Source of the DNA: Alistipes sp.
Lineage (GTDB): Bacteria > Bacteroidota > Bacteroidia > Bacteroidales > Rikenellaceae
Direction: 5' to 3'
Assembly: GCA_022782405.1 (NCBI GenBank)
Contig: JALFNK010000008.1
Span: 149,554 to 213,553 of the forward strand
Length of the DNA stretch: 64,000 nt
Position numbers and translations under genes: made by a program. Each line of letters opens with the position of its first letter. Position 1 is the stretch's first letter. Under the pieces are notes generated by a model that did not search any database, was not told the DNA's origin, and saw only the letters and a list, made by a program, of their open reading frames with translations. This document shows, piece by piece, positions 27,563 to 34,996 of this stretch.

Positions 27563-28304
27563 AGACGAAAAAGCAGCTGTACGCAATCTGAAGGCCCTGC
27601 TTAAGGAGGTTTCCCCCTCGACGGAGGTCATCGACGTGGTTGACAGCATCCGAGACGCCGTTTCGTGGTTCGAGACAAACCCAGAACCTGATCTGATTTT
27701 TCTGGATATCCACCTGGCCGACGGCTCCTCGTTCGAGATTTTCGAACATGTACGGATCTCCACCCCCATCATCTTTACCACAGCCTACGATGAGTACGCG
27801 CTCAAGGCCTTTAAGGTAAACAGTATCGACTATCTGCTCAAGCCAATCGGAGTCTCAGACCTGCAATATGCTCTCGACAAATTCGAAAAATTGCATAACG
27901 ATTCAAATTCCCGGGAGTCGCTGGTCGCACTAATCCGTAGCCTGCGGAAACACGAGCGTTACAAAAGCCATTTTTTGATACCATGTAAAGGAGACAAACT
28001 GCTACCGTTAGCTGCCGATCAGGTTGAATATTTCTGTATTGCGGACGGTATCACCCGGGCTGTAGTCAGCCACCAGGAACAGTATATCATTCCATATACA
28101 CTCGACGAACTAGCCGAAAGTCTCGATCCCGAGCGATTCTTTCGGGCTAACCGACAATACCTCATCTCGCGCAATGCCGTACGAGATATCGACCTGTGGT
28201 TCAACAACCGGCTGTCCATCAATCTCAGGATCCCAACAGACGAGAAGATCCTCGTCAGCAAACTACGCGTCAACGAATTTAAAACCTGGTTCTCGGGGCA
28301 CTGA
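27543..28304 (+). CDS. LytTR-family response regulator
   Basis: 253 residues. The receiver domain (1-120) has the acidic pocket EDE (7-9), phospho-acceptor Asp55 (IFLDIHLADGSS) and Lys in YLLKPIG. The C-terminal LytTR DNA-binding domain runs from about 150 (FLIPCKGDKLLPLAADQVEYF) to the end, with the RFFRANRQYLISRNAV segment typical of the family. It is the cognate partner of the overlapping kinase gene. LytTR proteins bind pairs of short direct repeats; I did not find an unambiguous pair upstream of the pump gene. Confidence 0.93.
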   Translation: MKALIIEDEKAAVRNLKALLKEVSPSTEVIDVVDSIRDAVSWFETNPEPDLIFLDIHLADGSSFEIFEHVRISTPIIFTTAYDEYALKAFKVNSIDYLLKPIGVSDLQYALDKFEKLHNDSNSRESLVALIRSLRKHERYKSHFLIPCKGDKLLPLAADQVEYFCIADGITRAVVSHQEQYIIPYTLDELAESLDPERFFRANRQYLISRNAVRDIDLWFNNRLSINLRIPTDEKILVSKLRVNEFKTWFSGH

Positions 28305-28359
28305 CCACACAAACGCCTCTCTCCATATTTTCGCGCCACTAGAAGCTTGGGGAAATCAA

Positions 28360-28390
28360 AGCCCCCGGACCTTAATGAGATCCGGGGGCT
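28360..28390. terminator. Terminator hairpin between convergent genes
   Basis: The stem AGCCCCCGGA / TCCGGGGGCT has an 11-base loop. The minus strand is followed by a T-rich stretch (TTTGATTT), the plus strand by no T-run. It can end the GH109-type gene and probably also stops transcription from the regulator gene. Confidence 0.7.
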
Positions 28391-28411
28391 ATGTGCAAAA
28401 TCCGGCTGCAA

Positions 28412-29827
28412 TTATTTTGACTCCTCCACGAGGGCGTGCTCGTAGCCGTCGATACGGTTCCAGTCGCCGCGCGTGAAGTCGGGGACGGCCACCGGCGAGC
28501 TGTTGTGCTCGAGCGACATGGCCGTCAGCGACCCGATGCACGACCACTCGGCCGCATCGTAGACATCCTGGTCGAGCGGCAGTCCGTTGCGCAGACAGTA
28601 GATCAGGCGGTAGTCCATGATGAAGTCCATGCCGCCGTGGCCGCCCACCTCGCGGGCCTTCTGCTCGATGTCGCGCACGATGGGGTCCTTGTAACGCTCC
28701 ATGAGCGCCGCCTTCGTCTCCTCGGGGATGAACGAGTGTGCGCTCAGGTTCTCATGGTCGGGAACCCCGCTTCCGGCCAGCTGCTCGGGACGGAAGGCAT
28801 ACCCCTCGACGGGATACTTGTTGGCAAAGCCCTCGGTACCCGTCAGCTGGTACATGCGGCTGTAGGGACGCGGCGTATAGACGTTGTGCTGCAGGTGGAT
28901 CGTACGTCCCAGCTCGGTCTTGATGAGAGTCAGCGTGTGGTCGCCGTTGGCGAAGGTATCGACGCCCATGCGCTCCCGGGCGGCCTTCAGACCGTTCACC
29001 GACTTGGTGTCCATCGACACGAGGTAGGTCATGCGGTCGCCGCGATGGATGTTGAGCAGCTGGCAGGCGGGACCCAGTCCATGCGTGGCATAGACGTCGC
29101 CGCGGTGCTTCTGGTCGAAATCCAGGCGCCAGTTGCCCTGATAGTAGTCCCAGAACTCGTCCAGGTTATGGATATAGGAGCCCTCGACATGGAGAATCTC
29201 GCCGAAGAGCCCGTGCTGGGCCATGTTGAGCGTCGTGAGTTCGAAGAAGTCGTAGACGCAGTTCTCGAGCATCATGCAGTGGCGCTGGTACTTCTCGGCG
29301 GTGTTCACCAGCTGCCAGCACTCGTCGAGCGACTGGGCCGCAGGCACCTCCACGGCGACATGCTTGCCATGCTCCATGGCATAGACGGCCATCGGAACGT
29401 GCTTGAGCCACGGCGTGGCGATATAGACCAGGTCGATGTCGTCGCGCTCGCAGAGCTCCTTCCAGCCCTCCTCGCCGCTGTACGATGCGGCGGCGGGAAG
29501 TCCATGCTCCGCGAGGATCTGCTGCGCCTTCTCCACCCGGTCGGGATAGAGGTCGCACAGCGCCTTGATCGCAACGCCGTCCAGATAGGTAAAACGCTCG
29601 ACGGCACCCGGACCGCGCATGCCCAGGCCGATGAAGCCCACACGCACGGTATCCATCGGTGCGGTCCGCAGGCCGAGCACCGACTGCTGTCCCGCCTCAC
29701 GGGCCGGCGTATCGAAGACGATCACGCCGTCCACCCGCTTCCAGCCTTCGCCCCGCTCGGCGGGAGCCGTGCAGGAACCGAAGAGCAACGCGCAGGCAGC
29801 GCCCAGCAAAATGGCTAATTTCTTCAT
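28412..29827 (-). CDS. Gfo/Idh/MocA-fold GH109-type glycosidase, lipoprotein
   Basis: 471 residues. The lipoprotein signal (LFGSC, Cys19) places it outside the inner membrane. The Rossmann fold starts with VRVGFIGLGMRGPG, an NAD-binding loop. EVPAAQSLDECWQLV and the C-terminal HGGMDFIMDYRLI segment are hallmarks of GH109 (NAD-dependent alpha-N-acetylgalactosaminidase type) proteins in Bacteroidetes. Proteins of this fold use a redox-assisted elimination mechanism. The start at ATG 29827 gives the signal peptide; a TTG nine codons upstream would add non-signal residues. It is transcribed divergently from lnt and no other glycan gene is next to it. The exact sugar is not proven. Confidence 0.82.
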   Translation of the reverse strand: MKKLAILLGAACALLFGSCTAPAERGEGWKRVDGVIVFDTPAREAGQQSVLGLRTAPMDTVRVGFIGLGMRGPGAVERFTYLDGVAIKALCDLYPDRVEKAQQILAEHGLPAAASYSGEEGWKELCERDDIDLVYIATPWLKHVPMAVYAMEHGKHVAVEVPAAQSLDECWQLVNTAEKYQRHCMMLENCVYDFFELTTLNMAQHGLFGEILHVEGSYIHNLDEFWDYYQGNWRLDFDQKHRGDVYATHGLGPACQLLNIHRGDRMTYLVSMDTKSVNGLKAARERMGVDTFANGDHTLTLIKTELGRTIHLQHNVYTPRPYSRMYQLTGTEGFANKYPVEGYAFRPEQLAGSGVPDHENLSAHSFIPEETKAALMERYKDPIVRDIEQKAREVGGHGGMDFIMDYRLIYCLRNGLPLDQDVYDAAEWSCIGSLTAMSLEHNSSPVAVPDFTRGDWNRIDGYEHALVEESK

Positions 29828-29851
29828 AATTCGCAATGTTTTGGTTCGACA

Positions 29852-29859
29852 CAAAAGTA
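29852..29859 (-). promoter_or_regulatory. Possible -7 element for the GH109-type gene
   Basis: The minus strand reads TACTTTTG, 24 bases before the ATG. No TTG at the expected -33 distance. It lies just ahead of the lnt promoter, so the two units share about 70 bases of control region. Confidence 0.45.
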
Positions 29860-29869
29860 GTGAAATATT

Positions 29870-29900
29870 TTTGTTTTCTGACGGGGTTTGACTACTTTTG
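29870..29900 (+). promoter_or_regulatory. Promoter of lnt-folC
   Basis: TTTG (29870-29873), 19 bases, then TACTTTTG (29893-29900), a full consensus match. The first ATG that makes sense for lnt is 29 bases downstream. Confidence 0.8.
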
Positions 29901-29928
29901 CGACACGTTAAGATCTCATTCCGATTCC

Positions 29929-31512
29929 ATGTCTCGAAAACTCGCGGCGGCCATCCTCGCGGCCATCCTGCTCTCGGTGGGGTGGCTCGGACTGTCGGGA
30001 CTTCCGCTGCTCGTCGCGTTCGTCCCCCTGCTGTGGATCAGCGACCGGGCCGAAGCCTCGCGCCGCGGCTGGTGGTCCGTCTTCGGATGGGCCGCGCTCA
30101 CCTTCGTGCTGTGGAATGCGATGACCGTCTGGTGGATCTGGAACGCCACCCCCGTGGGCCCCATCGCGGCCACGCTCGCCTCGACAACGCTCAACATGCT
30201 GGCCTTCATGCTCTTCCACACCGTCTCGAAGAAGGCGTCGAAGGCTTTGGCCTACACCACGCTCGTCGCAGCGTGGATCACCACCGAATACTGGTACACC
30301 ACAGGCGAATTTTCGTGGCCGTGGCTCATTCTCGGCAACGGATTCTCGCACGACGTCTGGGCCGTACAATGGTACGAATATACGGGTGTTTTCGGCGGCT
30401 CGCTCTGGGTGCTGCTCGGCAACATCCTTCTCTTCGAGACGCTGCGCCGCCCGACCCGGCAGCGCATCGCCGCCCTGGCAGGTATCGTCCTTCTGCCCCT
30501 CGCGGCCTCCGTGGCCATCCGCTGCAGCTGGCGGCAGCCCGACGAAGGCACGGTACGCGTGGCCATCCTCCAGCCCAACGTCGACTGCTACGACAAGTTC
30601 CACGGCGACGAGGAGCGCCAGCAGCGCAACATCATCGACCTGCTGGAGGCCACACCCCGCGACGCGCAGTTCATCCTGCTGCCCGAAACGGCCGTACCCG
30701 GATATTACTGGGAACCAGCACTCTCGGAGTTTCCCGGAGAAACGGCGCCCGGTGCCTTCTGGCAGGAGCTTGCCGATACGCTCCGCAGCCGCTGCCCCGA
30801 AGCGCTGCTGCTGACGGGCGCCAATACGCTCGTGCGCTACGAGCCGGACACGCAGAGCCCGACAGCCCGGAGAAACCGCCTCGACGGAAGCTACTACGAC
30901 ATCTTCAACACGGCCGTGGGCCTCGACTCCGCGGGCCGCGTACAGCTCCACCACAAGGGGCGGCTGGTCATCGGCGTGGAGAACACCCCGACGTGGATCT
31001 TCGACATGCTGCGCTTCCTGGTCATCGACCTCGGGGGCACGCTCGGACAGATCGGCAAGGGCACGCACGGCACGGCCTTCGACCACGCCGCGACGCAGGT
31101 CGGCCCGGCCATCTGCTACGAAGGGCTCTACGGCGACTTCTACGGCGACTTCGTACGCCGCGGCGCAGCCTTCATGGCCATCATCTCCAACGACGGATGG
31201 TGGGGCGACACGCCCGGCTACCGCCACCTGTTCACCATCTCGCGCCTGCGGGCCGTCGAGCACCGCCGGGCCATCGCCCGCTCGGCCAACACCGGCATGT
31301 CGGGATTCATCACCGCCGACGGAGGCGTCGGCGAGACCCTCGGCTGGGAGGAGCGCGGCATCCTTACGGCCGACGTGCCGCTGAACACCCGCATGACCTT
31401 CTACACCCGCTACGGCGACTACATCGCCCGCATTGCGGAATACGTTTTGCTGCTCTGCGTGCTTTACTACATCGCCTACCGCGTCAAACGCAGGAATTAC
31501 CTCGTTCCCTAA
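29929..31512 (+). CDS. lnt: Apolipoprotein N-acyltransferase
   Basis: This 527-residue inner-membrane enzyme adds the third acyl chain to the N-terminal Cys of lipoproteins. Six to seven hydrophobic spans occupy residues 5-200. The nitrilase-like domain has the catalytic triad in order: Glu253 (ILLPETAVPG), Lys343 (HHKGRLVIGVE) and Cys397 (GPAICYEGL). The last span at the C-terminus (YVLLLCVLYYIAYRV) re-anchors the protein. The ATG at 29929 was chosen because it follows the promoter by a normal distance and starts just before the first span. Longer starts at 29836 would lie upstream of the predicted transcript start. folC follows after 13 bases. Confidence 0.95.
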   Translation: MSRKLAAAILAAILLSVGWLGLSGLPLLVAFVPLLWISDRAEASRRGWWSVFGWAALTFVLWNAMTVWWIWNATPVGPIAATLASTTLNMLAFMLFHTVSKKASKALAYTTLVAAWITTEYWYTTGEFSWPWLILGNGFSHDVWAVQWYEYTGVFGGSLWVLLGNILLFETLRRPTRQRIAALAGIVLLPLAASVAIRCSWRQPDEGTVRVAILQPNVDCYDKFHGDEERQQRNIIDLLEATPRDAQFILLPETAVPGYYWEPALSEFPGETAPGAFWQELADTLRSRCPEALLLTGANTLVRYEPDTQSPTARRNRLDGSYYDIFNTAVGLDSAGRVQLHHKGRLVIGVENTPTWIFDMLRFLVIDLGGTLGQIGKGTHGTAFDHAATQVGPAICYEGLYGDFYGDFVRRGAAFMAIISNDGWWGDTPGYRHLFTISRLRAVEHRRAIARSANTGMSGFITADGGVGETLGWEERGILTADVPLNTRMTFYTRYGDYIARIAEYVLLLCVLYYIAYRVKRRNYLVP

Positions 31513-31525
31513 CATACCGCTCATT

Positions 31526-32815
31526 ATGAATTATACCCAGACCCTCGAGTTCCTCTTCTCGTCGCTCCCGGCCTTCGAAACCCAGGGAGCCACCGCCTAC
31601 AAGCCGGGATTGGAACGAATCACGGCCTTCTGCCGCCACCTGGGCAACCCCCAGCGCAACTTCTTCACGATCCACATCGCCGGAACCAACGGCAAGGGTT
31701 CCGTGGCGCACATCATCGCCTCGGTGCTCCAGCAGGCCGGATACCGCACGGGACTCTTCACCTCGCCCCACCTGCAGGACTTCCGCGAACGCATCCGCGT
31801 GGACGGCGAGATGATTCCCAAGCAGAAGGTCGTGAACTTCGTGGACAAACACCACGACAAGATGGTCGAACTGAACCTCTCGTTCTTCGAGATGACCGCG
31901 GCGATGGCCTTCGACTACTTCGCGCAGAGCGACGTCGAGGTGGCCGTGATCGAGACGGGGCTCGGCGGACGCCTCGACGCCACGAACCTCATCGTGCCGA
32001 TTCTGAGCATCATCACCAACATCGGCCTCGAACACACGGCGCTGCTGGGCGACACGCTCCAGAAGATCGCCGCCGAGAAGGCCGGCATCATCAAGAAGAG
32101 CATCCCGGTACTCATCGGCGAGGGCGATGCCCGCTACAACGGGGTCATCGAGCAGACGGCCGCCGCGAACAAGTCGAAGGTCCTCTATGCCGAGCAGGTG
32201 TTCCGCTGCGAAAAGCAGGCCAGCCGCGGCGAACGGCAGCTCTTCACGTTGCGCCGCATGCGCGACGACCGGCCCTTCGACGTGGAGCTGGACCTCGAAG
32301 GCAACTACCAGTACCATAATGTCATCACCGCCTCGGCAGCCGTCGATTTCCTGCACGAGGAGACGCCGCTGACGATCTCCCGCCGGGCCTATCTCGAAGG
32401 CATGCGCTGCGCTGCGGCCAACACGGCGCTGCACGGCCGCTGGCAGAAGCTCGGCGAGGCGCCGCTGACGATCTGCGACACGGGACACAACGCCCACGGC
32501 ATCGCCTACGTCGCCGAACAGCTCCGGAACACACCCCACCGGGAACTCTTCTGCGTCATGGGGTTCGTACGCGACAAGGACCTGGCGCACATCCTGCCCC
32601 TGCTGCCCCGCGAGGCGCACTATATCTTCACGCAGGCGCACTCCGAGCGGGCGCTGACAGCCGAGGAGCTGACCGCGAAGGCTGCCATCTACGGACTGCA
32701 GGGCGAGGCCGTGGCCGACGTCCGGAGCGCCGTGGCCCGGGCCCGCGAACTCGCCGCCCCCGAGGACATGATCTTCATCGGGGGCAGCACCTACGTCGTG
32801 GGCGAGGCGCTCTGA
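31526..32815 (+). CDS. folC: Bifunctional folylpolyglutamate/dihydrofolate synthase
   Basis: This 429-residue cytoplasmic Mur-ligase-fold enzyme adds glutamate to dihydropteroate or folate. The P-loop is HIAGTNGKGSVAHI. The family signature is TGLFTSPHLQDFRERIRVDG. The central metal/ATP block is EVAVIETGLGGRLDATN. The C-terminal domain carries ICDTGHNAHGI and the closing FIGGSTYVVGEAL. The start at 31526 (MNYTQTLEFLFSSLP) is the typical N-terminus and is 13 bases after lnt; an in-frame ATG further upstream lies inside lnt. It ends 25 bases before a strong terminator. Confidence 0.95.
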   Translation: MNYTQTLEFLFSSLPAFETQGATAYKPGLERITAFCRHLGNPQRNFFTIHIAGTNGKGSVAHIIASVLQQAGYRTGLFTSPHLQDFRERIRVDGEMIPKQKVVNFVDKHHDKMVELNLSFFEMTAAMAFDYFAQSDVEVAVIETGLGGRLDATNLIVPILSIITNIGLEHTALLGDTLQKIAAEKAGIIKKSIPVLIGEGDARYNGVIEQTAAANKSKVLYAEQVFRCEKQASRGERQLFTLRRMRDDRPFDVELDLEGNYQYHNVITASAAVDFLHEETPLTISRRAYLEGMRCAAANTALHGRWQKLGEAPLTICDTGHNAHGIAYVAEQLRNTPHRELFCVMGFVRDKDLAHILPLLPREAHYIFTQAHSERALTAEELTAKAAIYGLQGEAVADVRSAVARARELAAPEDMIFIGGSTYVVGEAL

Positions 32816-32840
32816 TCCGCCGCCCGCAAGCGACAGACAC

Positions 32841-32876
32841 GAAAACCCCGCGGAACCGAAGTTCCGCGGGGTTTTC
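32841..32876. terminator. Bidirectional terminator between folC and glsB
   Basis: A perfect 16-bp stem GAAAACCCCGCGGAAC / GTTCCGCGGGGTTTTC with a CGAA tetraloop. Four A/T pairs at the base of the stem supply a U-stretch in both directions. It serves convergent folC and glsB. Confidence 0.93.
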
Positions 32877-32910
32877 ATAATTGGCGTTCCGAAGTGTGCG
32901 GCGACGGGAA

Positions 32911-33918
32911 TCAGCCGTTTTTCTTGCCGGTGATGCGCTCCAGGTGCTCGCGCAGCCGCTCGCTGAACTCCTCGCGGCGGTGCTTCAGATTGGCCCGCCA
33001 GCCGGCCCAGCGCATGTAGCGCTTGCGCTTCTCGGGGTAGATGTCGCGGATCGTAACGAGGATGCCCGTCTCCTCGACCCCGCCGAAATCGGGGTTGCTC
33101 ACCGTATCGAAAACACGCATCGTCGGCGAAAGGTTCATGTAGGCATTGATCAGCGGCGGAATATTCTCGTCGAACTCGCGGATCTTCTGCAACAGGATGC
33201 GGTAGTTCTCCATGTAGGTCTCGCCCGAGAAGAGCTCCTCGTAGTAGGGATCGTCGAGGTCGAGCCGGATCGGGTGGATACCCTCGACCAGCCCTTCGCG
33301 GTCGGGGAAGTAGCGGCGCAGGAACCAGATCAGGGCATTGCGCGCCACCGACTTGTAGGTGGTATACATCGTAACCTTGCCGAAGAGGTATTTCGCCCGG
33401 GGGTTGAGCACGATCAGTGCGCCGATGCCGTCCCAGAGGTTGTCCAGGGCATAGATGCTCTTCGCATTGCCCCGGGCCTGGTAGGCGGGCTGCACGAACG
33501 AGCGGCCCAGCTCGATGGTCCGCGGAAGGTACTTGCGGCGGAAGCGCTCGCTGAAGCGGAAGTAATGTTCCGTCGAGAGGTGGCGGGGCTGCCCCGAAGT
33601 GCAGACGATGAAGCGGTAGCCGCCGACAATCTGCCCGGCCGCAGGGTCCCAGACGATCAGCTGGTAGTAGCCGTCCGCGGCCAGATCCTCCTCGTCGATA
33701 TCCACGGCGCGGCCCGTGCCGCCTCCGGCCCCGCGGAAAGCCTCTTCGCGCAGGCGACCCACCTCGCGCATCAGCGCGGGGCACTCCGCGGCAGCAAAGA
33801 TGTAGATTTCATTGCCGGCACGGTGTGTATCGCGGACCTTGCGTTCCGGAGTCAGTTCGGCGCGCAGCAGTTCCCGGGCGACGGGCGGCAGGATCGGTTC
33901 GGGATTTTTCGATTGCAT
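32911..33918 (-). CDS. glsB: OlsB/GlsB-like N-acyltransferase (glycine lipid synthesis)
   Basis: 335 residues. GNAT-like hemolysin/OlsB fold: EVGRLREEAFRGAGGGTGRAVD, then YYQLIVWDPAAGQIVGGYRF, and ELGRSFVQPAYQARGNAKSIYALDNLWDGIGAL are the block signatures of the ornithine/glycine lipid N-acyltransferase family. In Bacteroides, GlsB N-acylates glycine with a 3-hydroxy acid from ACP, and GlsA adds a second acyl chain. The glsA-type gene lies 23 bases upstream on the same strand. I prefer the ATG at 33918; an ATG at 33969 would overlap the preceding gene by 28 bases. The glycine specificity is inferred from the phylum and the pairing. Confidence 0.85.
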   Translation of the reverse strand: MQSKNPEPILPPVARELLRAELTPERKVRDTHRAGNEIYIFAAAECPALMREVGRLREEAFRGAGGGTGRAVDIDEEDLAADGYYQLIVWDPAAGQIVGGYRFIVCTSGQPRHLSTEHYFRFSERFRRKYLPRTIELGRSFVQPAYQARGNAKSIYALDNLWDGIGALIVLNPRAKYLFGKVTMYTTYKSVARNALIWFLRRYFPDREGLVEGIHPIRLDLDDPYYEELFSGETYMENYRILLQKIREFDENIPPLINAYMNLSPTMRVFDTVSNPDFGGVEETGILVTIRDIYPEKRKRYMRWAGWRANLKHRREEFSERLREHLERITGKKNG

Positions 33919-33941
33919 AACGGGGACAAAAATACCAAGTT

Positions 33942-34775
33942 TTACCGATTTTCCGGCCCTGCGGAACATTTATTTTCCAGGGAATAGACCATTTTGCGCA
34001 CTTCTTCCGACTGTTCGCGGAGCGATCCGCAATGCTGAAGGTCCGCCACATGGACCGGGTCGCCCACGAAGATGCGGAAATGCTTTCCCTTCTGGGAGAA
34101 CATCTCGTCGGGAAGCCACAGCATCTCAATGTTGAATTTGATACCCAGCGACTTGCGCACTCTGTCGAGACGATAGAAGAAGTCGGACAGACGTCCCTCG
34201 ACGAAAATCGGGACAATCGACCGCTGCGAGGCATAGGCCTTCTTCAGAAAGCTCGTTTTCCACTCCGTATCGGTGATGCGGCCGTCGATGCGGCGCGAAC
34301 AGAGGCCCGCGGGAAAGGTGAGAATCGGCAGCTCGCCGAAAAAGGCCTCGTCGAAACGCCGTGCGTAGGCGACGCTCTGCGCCCCGTGCTTGTTCACGGG
34401 AATCCACAACGGCTGCAGCGGCTCGACATGCATCAGCAGGTCATTCACCACCACACGCACGTCGCCGAAACGGTCGATGAGCTTGTCGGCCAGCATCATG
34501 CCGTCCATGCCGCCGAACGGATGGTTCGAGACGAAGAGGTAGCGGCCTGCGGGATCGAGCCGCTCGAGGCCCTCGATCGAATAGCTGATTCCCCATTCGC
34601 GGAAACAGGCGCGGATGAACTCCTGGGGCGGGAGCGTCCAGTAGTGTTCGAGGATGTGGTTGATCTCCTTCTCGTGGATCGTGCGGCGCAGCCACTCCAC
34701 CGCAAAACGGGGCATCCAGCGGGCCAGCCGCGGGGCCTTCTCGCGAAGGACGGCGCCGATGTCTATCTGAGGCAT
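33942..34775 (-). CDS. glsA: GlsA-like lysophospholipid-family acyltransferase
   Basis: 277 residues with a PlsC-like acyltransferase fold. The core is YLFVSNHPFGGMDGMMLADKL (Asn84-His85 to Asp91). Five residues separate His85 and Asp91 instead of the four of classic HX4D, as is common in the hemolysin-type branch. LPILTFPAGLCSRR supplies the second acyl/phosphate block, and SIVPIFVEGRLSDFFYRLDRVRK the third. It would O-acylate the product of the following GlsB-like enzyme to give the mature glycine lipid. The start at 34775 (MPQIDIGAVLREKAPR) follows a -7 box by 24 bases. Longer in-frame starts reach back past that box and read as GC-rich noise. Confidence 0.82.
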   Translation of the reverse strand: MPQIDIGAVLREKAPRLARWMPRFAVEWLRRTIHEKEINHILEHYWTLPPQEFIRACFREWGISYSIEGLERLDPAGRYLFVSNHPFGGMDGMMLADKLIDRFGDVRVVVNDLLMHVEPLQPLWIPVNKHGAQSVAYARRFDEAFFGELPILTFPAGLCSRRIDGRITDTEWKTSFLKKAYASQRSIVPIFVEGRLSDFFYRLDRVRKSLGIKFNIEMLWLPDEMFSQKGKHFRIFVGDPVHVADLQHCGSLREQSEEVRKMVYSLENKCSAGPENR

Positions 34776-34799
34776 GGGTCGTTCGGTTGTTTGACAAAA

Positions 34800-34807
34800 C
34801 AAAGATA
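34800..34807 (-). promoter_or_regulatory. Possible -7 element for glsA-glsB
   Basis: The minus strand reads TATCTTTG, 24 bases before the glsA start codon. No TTG at the -33 distance. Confidence 0.5.
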
Positions 34808-34996
34808 GCGGTTTTTCCGCAGATGGCGCGCGTTTTCTCTCCGCTTGTTGCGCATCAGCGATTTTTTCCCTAACTTTCGGAGCCGTGCGGCCGGTAACCG
34901 GATGCCGCCGCCCCCGATTCCGGGCCTTCCGTCCCGGAGGGCTCTTTCGTCGGGACTCCCGACGATCCGAAACCGGAAACCTGAATTGACAACGAC

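Noticed and set aside
29836..29928. Longer N-terminus for lnt
   Set aside because: It would start before the predicted transcript start at about 29907 and adds non-membrane residues not seen in the family.
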